DNA of 13,105 nt from Candidatus Cloacimonadota bacterium (GTDB lineage: Bacteria > Cloacimonadota > Cloacimonadia > Cloacimonadales > Cloacimonadaceae), in assembly GCA_027318525.1 (NCBI GenBank), contig DAHVPA010000033.1, forward strand, positions 1-13,105. The letters run 5' to 3'. Below the pieces are notes generated by a model. That model made no database searches. It had not been told where the DNA came from and saw nothing but the letters and a program-made list of their open reading frames with translations. Positions within the stretch are counted from its first letter, which is position 1. Each line of letters begins with the position of its first letter. This document shows, piece by piece, positions 1-7,956 of the stretch. Both the position numbers and the translations under genes were made by a program.

Positions 1-833
1 GCTTTGCCCTCAGTCCTGACAGAATATATATAATAGATGCTACGAATGGTGCCTACACCCGCAGCTATAGCTTTGATTACAATGGTAAAAGGATGCAGGA
101 CTTCCGCCTGCCAACCAACTTCGGTTTCTGGCAGCCTTATAATGAGAATTGCTTCTACTATCTTCCAGAAAGTAATATCCTGGCTGTAAACAACTGGTCC
201 CGGCAAAAGATGGATTTCTTTACCCCCCAAGGGAATTACATAACCAGCCGCAAGATAGCCCGCAAGCAGAATGAGACGTGGCTGGATACTGATGAGCATA
301 ACGGCACAAAGTATTATTTGACCATGGGAACAAGTAAATTTAACGCCACTTATCAAATCAACCTATACTCTGAAGCCAAAACAGGTCAGGGTAAGCTGTT
401 CAAGGCGGTCTCTTCCATGAAACAATCTGAAGGTTTTTGCGGGGCTTCCAAACAAATTCAGCTTGATTCTTATGATGAAAACCTGATGGCAATTTCTGAA
501 GCTCAAAAGAGAAAATACATCATCTCACTATATCGCCAAAATAAGACGAAAACAATCCGGATTCCGCGAAACAGAATGCGAATGCCTTGGAATTTTGCGG
601 ACTTTCCAAGTCAGTTTGTCTTGGGGAAAAACTTCATGGTATTAGGTTCCTGGACAGATGAGCTGACTTACCCACTAAAAGAAAAGCTGTATACACTTTC
701 CGGGCAATACGTTGGGATACTCAAGTTTAAGGATGACCCCCAAAATGAACTGGTGGACATAAATGGCGACAGGCTGGTAGCCTTTAATCCCGCCACCGGT
801 GTTATCAGTGTTTACAGGATTAAAGTTAGATAG
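1..833 (+). CDS. Beta-propeller-like protein, 5'-truncated by the window edge
   Basis: The reading frame is open from base 3 without a stop, so the gene begins outside the window; the internal ATG at 93 is not a convincing start because the coding pattern continues upstream of it. The upstream residues include YIIDATNGAYTRSYSFDYNG, a typical propeller strand pattern (a 'location/identity' strand, then 'F..NGK...' leading to the next blade). About 277 residues are visible. Further blade-like repeats follow (MDFFTPQGNY, LYTLSGQYVGIL, and near the end INGDRLVAFNPATGVISVY). This resembles the 6-bladed propeller / NHL-like proteins of Bacteroidota-type genomes, many of which are lipoproteins or periplasmic, but the N-terminus needed to judge localisation is missing. 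No catalytic residues are recognisable. It ends 25 bases before the stop of the convergent CapA-like gene, and no terminator hairpin is visible in that gap. The fold call is moderate; the specific function is unknown. Confidence 0.72.
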   Translation, partial: FALSPDRIYIIDATNGAYTRSYSFDYNGKRMQDFRLPTNFGFWQPYNENCFYYLPESNILAVNNWSRQKMDFFTPQGNYITSRKIARKQNETWLDTDEHNGTKYYLTMGTSKFNATYQINLYSEAKTGQGKLFKAVSSMKQSEGFCGASKQIQLDSYDENLMAISEAQKRKYIISLYRQNKTKTIRIPRNRMRMPWNFADFPSQFVLGKNFMVLGSWTDELTYPLKEKLYTLSGQYVGILKFKDDPQNELVDINGDRLVAFNPATGVISVYRIKVR

Positions 834-858
834 AAGACAACAATCAATCCGTCTATGG

Positions 859-3831
859 TTATTTGAGCAAGATGAGTTTATTCACATTTGTCTGACCTGA
901 CGCAGCGATTCGGTAGAAATAAATCCCGCTTCCCAAAATCTTTCCATGGCTGTCCCTGCCATCCCAGACAATCCGATGCCTTCCTTTCAAATAGGGATGA
1001 TTGATTAATTGCCTGACCTTTTGACCTTTGATATTGTAAATGGCTAAAACCAAGTCAGATGCAGCTTTCAATTCAAAGGCAATCGTAGTTTCCGGATTGC
1101 AGGGATTGGGATAGTTACTAAGGGCTGAAATGATTGCTTCGGGTTGCACATAGTTCTGGGCAATATCACTGGGGACAAGGTCTTTTTCGGTGTATTGCAG
1201 ACGTAGTTTTTTGGGGTTTTCTGTTCCCATGATTTGCAACCAGTAGTAGTCATTGGGTACGGGAATGTTTCCAAGTGACGCAACATCCTGCCAGGCAGTC
1301 CATTCGATTAATCCGACTTCGTCAAACCAGGCATGCCCGGCTACGTTCCTTAAAATAATCAGGTAATAGGAACAATTGGACGGGATGGTGATTTCCTTGC
1401 TATAAAATGTCCAGTCGGTATTTTCGCTTATTCCTTCTGGTGTAAGGGTTTCTGTCGCGCTGGGAAAATTGCTTGTCCGGGAGGAGAAATACTGGATTTC
1501 GATATTCGCAGAAGAAGCTCCACGCGTTCTAATCCAAGCATGAAGTGTGTATTTCTTTGTATTATAATACCATTTCATTTTGTTGCGCAGGGAGACAGAT
1601 TCCTCACCTGCAGTGGCAGAGATTTTCAGAGCACGCAAGCCTTCATGGAAATAGGCAGTATCATATATTTCAGTGGTTTGGTTAAGGCTGAACAAATCTG
1701 CCCCTTCGTCTTCCATATTGCCCATCCACAGACATTCCTGTCCCAGCCTTGCCTGCCAGCCTTGTCCCGGATAGACATAATCAATACTGCTGATGCTGCC
1801 ATTACGCATAAGCTGGATGGGATCTGTCAGATAGTTTACCTGGTTGGCTGTCACCAGAGGTAGGTTTAGTGATGTTGGAGTCGGATAGAAAACGATAGAT
1901 GTAGTATCTTCCACCACAGAAGCAGTGCTGTTGTCCTTGTCAATTAGCAGATATGTGTTTAAATCTCGGGAGCGCTTGGCGAGGTAATCTAGAATGTGTA
2001 AACCCAGTTTGGCACTGGCGCGGCGAGGGATCAACCGGTCTATGAAACAGGGCACAATCCGATAGTTGGAAAAGCCGGTGAAATCGGCATCTGCATAGAG
2101 TATAAAAGTCGGCATAGTTTCAGGATAATTCAGATCAAACACAAAGTTTCCCAGTGAGTGGGCAATCAGCTTCCCATTATAAATTTCCAAACCCTGTGGA
2201 ATATGGGGATGGTGGACTATAACAAGGTCTGCACCCTGGTCAACAGCATAATGCCTGATATCGATGTCCCAGAGGTGGGGGACATCAGTATATAAACTGT
2301 AATCTTCATCCTGAAGTTCATCTGAAAAAAGTTGCGAACGGTCGTATCCGCTTCCCGGAGAAAGTGAATATTCACTGCCGCCGTGCATCTCGACAATCTT
2401 CAGATCTGCAATACTATCGACAACGGCAAGTTGCTCAGATAAATAATAAGGAGTAAAAAGTGCAAACCCTGATTTATTATAACCGGCATTCAGAAATGGT
2501 TGAGCATTATTGTATTGCCCAGTGCGGTCACAACTCCTAAGAAAGGCAATATTCAAACCATGCCTGTTGATGAAAGCAGGTGTATATGCTTCATAGGAGT
2601 TGGCTCCCGCTCCGCTATGTAAAATACCTTTTGCATTTAGGCTGTCCTGCATTTGCTGCAAACCTGTTAACCCATAATCAAGAACATGGTTGTTGGCAGT
2701 ACTGACAATATCAATTCCTGCATAAACCAATCCATTAACGTTATTGGGGCTACCCCTGTAAACCACAGATTTGGTGGGGTGACCAGTTCCACGATTGGTC
2801 AAAACTACTTCCAGATTGGCACTTGTAATATCTGCAGCATCACCCAGTAAATACTTGGTCGGTTCAAATATACTGTTCACACCCTGGGTGGGGATGATTC
2901 CGCCCAAGGTCTCATAATCCCTGGCAAGCATGATGTCACCGACAAAGTTCATAGTCACCGGAAGTGATTCTATTCCCGGATTTACATTTACAGTGCACCG
3001 AGCTAAGCCCCATCTTCCAGTGTTGTCAGTTACTTTCAGCATAATACTGTAAGGATGGTTGTCTGTGACTGTATAGGTGTGTGTGGGATTGGCAGCAGTA
3101 CTGATTGAGGAGTCCCCAAACTCCCATCTGTAGGCAAAGATGTTACTGTCTGGGTCAGTTACATTGGAAAAGAAATTGACTGTAACATTACGAATGTTGT
3201 TTCTTATAGATTTGACAGCTCCGATATTGTATGAAATGGAGACAAGGGGAGAGGAGGGAATTTCAGAAGTCAATTTACATAGATTGTCAAACCATAAAGA
3301 ACCTGTTCCGGTATCAAGGTCATTAATGTAGATTACGGAAGTCAGGACCGGGAGTTCATCAAAGTAAGCCCACCAGTCGTCAGCAATAGGCAATTGAAAC
3401 AAGTTCCAGGTTGCAGCAATGAATGCTCCCTGGTAAACCGTAACCCATTGTTCTATGTTGAGAGTGGCAGTTCCTTCTATGGCATAAAACAAGGTGTGGA
3501 TGCCATTACTGAACCCGATTCCCTGAATTCTGGCATTGTTGCCACTGTTTCTGATAGCTACCTGTAATACATCGTCACGGGTGATGGCAAGAGGTGTGAG
3601 AGTTTGCTGCTTCCATGTATTGCCTGATAGTTTCAAAGCATAGTCTGATGAATCGTAAGTGTAAGTCTGATCAAGACTCCAGCCATTGGGAGCAATATCC
3701 TCATTGGAGTAAGATGATAACGAGACGGCTCCGTCTTCAAAATCTTCTAACATGGAGTATCTTTGTCCAAATATCCAACTTGCGGCACAAATCAGACACA
3801 ATATTAAGAGAGCTTTTCTTGCTGCTATCAT
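859..3831 (-). CDS. Large secreted protein with PKD, CapA-like (PGA_cap) and C-terminal sorting domains
   Basis: The protein has 990 residues. Residues 1-22 are a Sec signal peptide (basic start, hydrophobic core, probable cleavage near FGQ). Residues about 25-190 look like a jelly-roll / carbohydrate-binding-type domain (starts LEDFEDG, ends WFDNL). Residues about 205-286 are a PKD domain (YRWEFGDSS, then NPTHTYT). Residues about 293-600 are a CapA/PgsA-type, metallophosphoesterase-like domain with its signature blocks intact: GDIML (298-302), NLE (339-341), ANNH (379-382), HGGSEY (483-488), HHPH (540-543) and HSLGNF (558-563). Residues about 700-845 form another beta-rich, CBM-like domain. 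Residues about 905-990 are the T9SS type A / FlgD-like sorting domain (YPNPCNP, YNIKGQKVRQL, SGIYFYRI). The start is supported by AGGAG at 3838-3842. It lies 26 bases downstream of the M6 protease gene on the same strand, so cotranscription is likely. CapA proteins take part in poly-gamma-glutamate capsule work, but no pgsB/C homologue is nearby, so I infer only an extracellular hydrolase-like role. Confidence 0.9.
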   Translation of the reverse strand: MIAARKALLILCLICAASWIFGQRYSMLEDFEDGAVSLSSYSNEDIAPNGWSLDQTYTYDSSDYALKLSGNTWKQQTLTPLAITRDDVLQVAIRNSGNNARIQGIGFSNGIHTLFYAIEGTATLNIEQWVTVYQGAFIAATWNLFQLPIADDWWAYFDELPVLTSVIYINDLDTGTGSLWFDNLCKLTSEIPSSPLVSISYNIGAVKSIRNNIRNVTVNFFSNVTDPDSNIFAYRWEFGDSSISTAANPTHTYTVTDNHPYSIMLKVTDNTGRWGLARCTVNVNPGIESLPVTMNFVGDIMLARDYETLGGIIPTQGVNSIFEPTKYLLGDAADITSANLEVVLTNRGTGHPTKSVVYRGSPNNVNGLVYAGIDIVSTANNHVLDYGLTGLQQMQDSLNAKGILHSGAGANSYEAYTPAFINRHGLNIAFLRSCDRTGQYNNAQPFLNAGYNKSGFALFTPYYLSEQLAVVDSIADLKIVEMHGGSEYSLSPGSGYDRSQLFSDELQDEDYSLYTDVPHLWDIDIRHYAVDQGADLVIVHHPHIPQGLEIYNGKLIAHSLGNFVFDLNYPETMPTFILYADADFTGFSNYRIVPCFIDRLIPRRASAKLGLHILDYLAKRSRDLNTYLLIDKDNSTASVVEDTTSIVFYPTPTSLNLPLVTANQVNYLTDPIQLMRNGSISSIDYVYPGQGWQARLGQECLWMGNMEDEGADLFSLNQTTEIYDTAYFHEGLRALKISATAGEESVSLRNKMKWYYNTKKYTLHAWIRTRGASSANIEIQYFSSRTSNFPSATETLTPEGISENTDWTFYSKEITIPSNCSYYLIILRNVAGHAWFDEVGLIEWTAWQDVASLGNIPVPNDYYWLQIMGTENPKKLRLQYTEKDLVPSDIAQNYVQPEAIISALSNYPNPCNPETTIAFELKAASDLVLAIYNIKGQKVRQLINHPYLKGRHRIVWDGRDSHGKILGSGIYFYRIAASGQTNVNKLILLK

Positions 3832-3857
3832 GAAAATCTCCTGATAGAAGGTTATGG

Positions 3858-6674
3858 TTATTTAAACAAAAGAACCCGCTGAACTGAAGTTCTTGAACCG
3901 TCCTTTAAAACTACAAAGTAAATACCTGAGCCTGTCTTGCTACCTTGGTCATTAGTCCCATTCCAGTTTACAAGATGACTTCCTGCTTTTGATTGACCTC
4001 TCATCAGCTGTTTAATCTTTTGACCTTTGAGATTATAAACGGATAATTCACAAACACTTGTGTCTTTATCCTGGTCATACCTTATCTTGACATCTGCATG
4101 TGCCGGATTAGGATATATTGATTTCAAACCCCAATCCAATACTGGAACTGATGAATCTTGATTACTTACTTCGGAATAAACCACTACAAGCATAGAACCG
4201 GATAGCTCTGTGACAAAAGCTGTATACCGAGAGGCTACCTGATAATAATACACGCCGTCTGGCAGGTCAGGATCGATCCATTCAAAGATAGTATCACTTT
4301 CGACAGTGTTTACCAAGACCCCATCCCTATAAATTAGATAACCGATTATACCCAAATCGGAATGAGGGACAGACCATTGCAGTAGAACGGAATTGGTATC
4401 AACTACATCGGCATAGTCTATGACAGGAATCACAGGTGTTGCAATCGTTTGAACTGATGCAGTTTCAGTAGCGGCAGAATGCCCATTGGGATTTTGATAA
4501 AAAGCTTTGATGTAATAGGAATGAAGACTGCCTGGCAGTAAATCGAAATCCATATAGTTGGTAACTGTGCTATCCACATCAAGGATTTGGATTCCATCTT
4601 TAAAGATACGATAACCAGACAAGCTGGAAGTAATCTGAAAGGGAGGCTGCCAATTGAGGATACTGACCATGTTTTCAGCCAGGGGAGATGCAGTAAAGTT
4701 CACCGGAGGAGGTAATAAATCCGACGCATCCCAGCGAAAGAGGATATTATCCAACCAGGCGCAGTCTGACCCGGAAGAAACCCCTTGATCTTTTACATAA
4801 GCCCATTTTATGCTATGGATGCCTTGTGTGATGGGAAACTGCACATATGACCAATTGGAGCTTCCTGTCCATTGACCTTGTTGGACATCATCAATATAGA
4901 ATTTGAGATAGTCATAGTTATTTTCGCAGGATGTTCTTTTAAAAAATGCTATAATGCCATTAACCGGAACTTGAACAGAGAGAGACAGAATTGATGTCTG
5001 CAAATGGTCTATTGGACCGGATTTGGCGCAATACCCACCCTGATAAGCTCCAGCATTATCAACTATCCACAATGAGTCTCCTGATGGTGTCCAAGCATAA
5101 GACATAAAGTCTCCACTTTCAAAACCTTCATCATAATCGAGGGGTGGCAGGGACTGCACTTCTATGTAAAAAGAAATCGAATCTCCAACGGATGAGCCAA
5201 TCTGAGTAATGTTTAATCCTCCGGGTTGCCCATTGCCCAGAAACGGGGTGGGATTTGTGGTGGCATTGATTGCAGTGCGACCGGTTTCCAGACTGTAATG
5301 GGCTGACAATGGACTTCCATTGGCAGTGACAGTCCCATTGGGGCGGTAAGCATAAAGTTCATCGGGCGGACCATCTGCATTGCCATTGCCGTCCTCTGCT
5401 GTATCAACCCTATATATTAACAATCCTGTTCCGGGGATGGAACTTTCGAAAAATCCTTCCTGTTTACGGAATTCGACCACATAATGATACTGCGGATTGT
5501 CAGCAAGGATCTTATAGCAGTTACCGACGGGATTGAGCATTTTGTTCACCCAGTATGTGCCTGTTTGAGTAATCTGACGCATCGGCGGTAGCCAGTTTCC
5601 GTATCTGGTTTTCATAAATGCTGTATGGTGCTGGGGAGGATTTCTGTTGCTTTCCATCAAATCCCATCTGCTGACAGGAGCTATGCCATTTGAGTCATAA
5701 TGATACAGGTCGGGAAAACCTAGGCTATGAGACATTTCATGACAAAGGACACCGACTCCGCTGGAGGTTAAGGAGTTTTCCAACTGAAAGTTATAAGTAT
5801 ATACTCTTGCTCCGTTTAAAAATACTTCATAAGTGTATAAGGACCACATGTGAGGCCAAAGAAGGTCTGCCCACGCGCCGGAACTTCCTTTGACGATAAA
5901 GCAGATGTTATCCACTTTCCCATCATTATCAGCATCAATATTCAGGGAAGAGGGTATGACTGCTGATACATATTGCACTGCTCTAACCAGAAGGGCATGT
6001 TCTCTTTCCCTTCTTTCCGTGCTTCCGTCATAACCGGTCGGATTAGTTGAGCTATAGGGCAGAAAGTATGCTCTGGGCAGGGAATCCTGATACGATACAA
6101 CCATATGGTTCTCAGGCAGGGGGTAAAAACTGGTATTTATTGTCAGGGCTTGGTAAGAATCTTCAAGAAAGTAGTTATACATGGAATTTGTGTTGGGTAT
6201 TGTATTGTTAAACATGCTGTTATAGGTTGTAAATGGTTCTGTGAACTCTGTCTGGTCAGAAAAGCGGATATAAATCACCAGATTGTTAATGAATCCTGAT
6301 GTCGGAGTTTTCACTGCTTTGGGAGTATCTTGCAGCCAAGCTTTTCTTTTGGCTTGATATTCATCTCTGCTGATATTGGAATATGGCTGCAAACCGTTGT
6401 GGACCGGATTATCGCGTCCCGGAATCAAATCAGTCGGTGTGAGCTTACCTCTAGACTTATCTGCATAGGTGTAGTATCCTGTATCCTGATCCTGGATAAT
6501 GGTATAATGCTCAGAATCATGAAGCCAGTTGTGATACTCATCTCCGGATGCGTAACAATTCAGGACAGAGCCATCCGGTTGAGTAACGCTGATGGGGACG
6601 TCTGTAAGATAAGCCGCGTGTAGGGATACTATACATAACAGAAATGTAACTATAAGCAAAATAAACTCTTTCAT
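3858..6674 (-). CDS. Secreted M6-family zinc metalloprotease with FN3 repeats and C-terminal sorting domain
   Basis: From the start chosen here the protein has 938 residues. Residues 1-20 are a signal peptide (MKEFILLIVTFLLCIVSLHA). An N-terminal segment (DGSVLNCYASGDEYHNWLHD) matches the pro-region seen in M6 (immune inhibitor A-like) proteases. The catalytic zinc motif HEMSHSLGFPDLY is at about 312-324 (HExxHxxGxxD), with a WDLM Met-turn-like segment near 337-340, a calcium-loop-like DADNDGKVDN near 247-256, and the family block GLLIYRVD near 418. After it come a MAM/jelly-roll-like domain (about 512-649), two fibronectin type III-like domains (about 655-744 and 747-834), and the sorting domain (about 849-938: YPNP, YNLKGQKIKQL, SGIYF). 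The frame stays open upstream to a TTG at 6722 and an ATG at 6695, but only the ATG at 6674 places the signal peptide at the N-terminus and has AAGGA about 7 bases upstream. It is probably a secreted or surface-attached protease, cotranscribed with the CapA-like gene. Confidence 0.93.
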   Translation of the reverse strand: MKEFILLIVTFLLCIVSLHAAYLTDVPISVTQPDGSVLNCYASGDEYHNWLHDSEHYTIIQDQDTGYYTYADKSRGKLTPTDLIPGRDNPVHNGLQPYSNISRDEYQAKRKAWLQDTPKAVKTPTSGFINNLVIYIRFSDQTEFTEPFTTYNSMFNNTIPNTNSMYNYFLEDSYQALTINTSFYPLPENHMVVSYQDSLPRAYFLPYSSTNPTGYDGSTERREREHALLVRAVQYVSAVIPSSLNIDADNDGKVDNICFIVKGSSGAWADLLWPHMWSLYTYEVFLNGARVYTYNFQLENSLTSSGVGVLCHEMSHSLGFPDLYHYDSNGIAPVSRWDLMESNRNPPQHHTAFMKTRYGNWLPPMRQITQTGTYWVNKMLNPVGNCYKILADNPQYHYVVEFRKQEGFFESSIPGTGLLIYRVDTAEDGNGNADGPPDELYAYRPNGTVTANGSPLSAHYSLETGRTAINATTNPTPFLGNGQPGGLNITQIGSSVGDSISFYIEVQSLPPLDYDEGFESGDFMSYAWTPSGDSLWIVDNAGAYQGGYCAKSGPIDHLQTSILSLSVQVPVNGIIAFFKRTSCENNYDYLKFYIDDVQQGQWTGSSNWSYVQFPITQGIHSIKWAYVKDQGVSSGSDCAWLDNILFRWDASDLLPPPVNFTASPLAENMVSILNWQPPFQITSSLSGYRIFKDGIQILDVDSTVTNYMDFDLLPGSLHSYYIKAFYQNPNGHSAATETASVQTIATPVIPVIDYADVVDTNSVLLQWSVPHSDLGIIGYLIYRDGVLVNTVESDTIFEWIDPDLPDGVYYYQVASRYTAFVTELSGSMLVVVYSEVSNQDSSVPVLDWGLKSIYPNPAHADVKIRYDQDKDTSVCELSVYNLKGQKIKQLMRGQSKAGSHLVNWNGTNDQGSKTGSGIYFVVLKDGSRTSVQRVLLFK

Positions 6675-6680
6675 TACCCA

Positions 6681-6686
6681 ATCCTT
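6681..6686 (-). promoter_or_regulatory. Ribosome binding site deciding the M6 protease start
   Basis: On the minus strand this reads AAGGAT, with its AGGA core 7 bases before the ATG at 6674. The two upstream in-frame starts (TTG at 6722, ATG at 6695) would add a charged extension (including KKDW) in front of the hydrophobic segment and lack as good a site. This supports the 6674 start. Confidence 0.6.
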
Positions 6687-6740
6687 TTTTTGCATGGTTA
6701 ATCTTGTATCATGCAATTCCAATACCTAAAGCTAAATTTA

Positions 6741-6779
6741 TTGACTGATTTGTCAAGATGTAATTCTTGCTTATATAGT
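6741..6779 (+). promoter_or_regulatory. Candidate promoter for the lpxB operon within an inverted repeat
   Basis: TTGTCA at 6750-6755 and TATAGT at 6774-6779 are separated by 18 bases, each one mismatch from the sigma-70 consensus. They lie 37 bases upstream of the lpxB ATG. The -35 region is part of an inverted repeat, TTGAC (6741-6745), six bases, GTCAA (6752-6756). On the opposite strand the right arm reads TTGACA, a perfect -35 hexamer pointing toward the M6 protease gene, although no good -10 follows it there at 16-18 bases. The assignment is by consensus only and assumes this lineage uses ordinary sigma-70 hexamers. Confidence 0.4.
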
Positions 6780-6816
6780 AATATGAACTTTTACTATTTG
6801 GAATAAGGAATTTGGA

Positions 6817-7956
6817 ATGAATCCAACCAAAACTGTTTTCTGGCTGGCAGGTGAGAACTCCGGAGATTTGCATGCTTCTTTGGTGATGAACCTGCTAAAT
6901 AGAGAAATACCATATATTAAACATATCGGCATTGGCGGAAACCGTATGAAGGCAGAGGGGTTGCAACAGCTTTTTCCCTTTGAACGCTTTGCCGTTATGG
7001 GCTTTGTGGAGGTTATAAAGCACTTGTTCTTCTTTTGGAAGGTGGAAAGAACAATCCACAAAAAACTGGCGGAAATTAAACCTGACCTGGCAATCCTAGT
7101 GGATTATCCGGGTTTGAATTTAAGAATCGCCAGGTTGGCTGACGACCTTAGAATTGATGTTCTTTATTTTATTGCTCCGCAGTTTTGGGCATGGAAACAC
7201 AAGCGGGTTTATCAGTTGAGAGAGCGCACCCGTCAGGTTGCCTGTATTCTGCCTTTCGAGCCGGAGCTGTTACATATAAACAATATTAATGCAACCTATG
7301 TGGGACATCCCATTGCAGAGGAAATCAACTTTGAACTTGATAGACAGGCTTTTGCCAGGTTTTACGGATTAGACCCGCAAAAACAGTGGCTGGGTTTTTT
7401 TCCGGGCAGCCGTAACAATGAAGTGAGTAAGCTCCTGCCGGTTTATCTGGAAACCATTAGTAAACTTGATGCCAACCGTTTTCAGTTTCTTTTTTCCAAA
7501 AGTCGTTCTGTCTCGCATCGTCTTTATAACGAACTGATTGATTCCTCTACCAAAGTAAAACCTTTCATCATTGACGGTTACAACTACGATATGATGAAGC
7601 ACTGTGAAGTTCTGGTCGTCAAAAGCGGGACCACTACCTTGGAAGCAGCTTATATCGGGACCCCGGCTATCATCGTTTACATTGCCAACCGTATTTCCTA
7701 TGAGATTGGCAAACGCTTTGTCAAAGTGGATAAAATCGGGCTGCCAAACATCATCCTGGAGAAAAAGGTTTTGCCGGAGTTGATTCAGGATGAAGTCAAT
7801 CCTTCAAACATTGTCCGGCATATCAACAGCTTTGTTGACGATTCAGCACTTTACAACAGCGTTAAAGCAGATCTGCACAGAATTCACGACCTGCTTGGCG
7901 ACAGGGTCTGCTCCAAAGAAACAGTGAAAATAATCAGGGATATGCTGAAGTTATGA
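6817..7956 (+). CDS. lpxB: Lipid-A-disaccharide synthase LpxB
   Basis: The 379-residue product condenses UDP-2,3-diacylglucosamine with lipid X to form the tetraacyl disaccharide 1-phosphate of lipid A, on the cytoplasmic face of the inner membrane (GT19 family). The family blocks are present in order: AGENSGD (11-17), GIGGNRM (38-44), FAVMGFVEV (58-66), DYPGLNLR (96-103), APQFWAWK (120-127), LPFEPE (145-150), VGHP (162-165), FPGSRNNEV (195-203), KSGTTTLEAA (269-278) and GLPNIILEKKVLPELIQDEV (308-327). The length matches the family. The start at 6817 puts the SGD motif at the usual distance from the N-terminus and has AAGGAA at 6805-6810 upstream. Its stop overlaps the start of the acyltransferase-like gene by four bases (ATGA), which suggests translational coupling. 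The usual lpxA/lpxC/fabZ neighbours are absent here, so the lipid A genes must be dispersed. Confidence 0.96.
   Translation: MNPTKTVFWLAGENSGDLHASLVMNLLNREIPYIKHIGIGGNRMKAEGLQQLFPFERFAVMGFVEVIKHLFFFWKVERTIHKKLAEIKPDLAILVDYPGLNLRIARLADDLRIDVLYFIAPQFWAWKHKRVYQLRERTRQVACILPFEPELLHINNINATYVGHPIAEEINFELDRQAFARFYGLDPQKQWLGFFPGSRNNEVSKLLPVYLETISKLDANRFQFLFSKSRSVSHRLYNELIDSSTKVKPFIIDGYNYDMMKHCEVLVVKSGTTTLEAAYIGTPAIIVYIANRISYEIGKRFVKVDKIGLPNIILEKKVLPELIQDEVNPSNIVRHINSFVDDSALYNSVKADLHRIHDLLGDRVCSKETVKIIRDMLKL

Noticed and set aside
1540..1863. A 107-residue + strand reading frame inside the CapA-like gene
   Set aside because: It lies wholly within a well-supported gene on the other strand, has no family resemblance and no convincing ribosome binding site.
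6675..6722. In-frame upstream starts (TTG at 6722, ATG at 6695) for the M6 protease
   Set aside because: They add a charged 7- to 16-residue extension ahead of the signal peptide and lack as good a ribosome site as the ATG at 6674.
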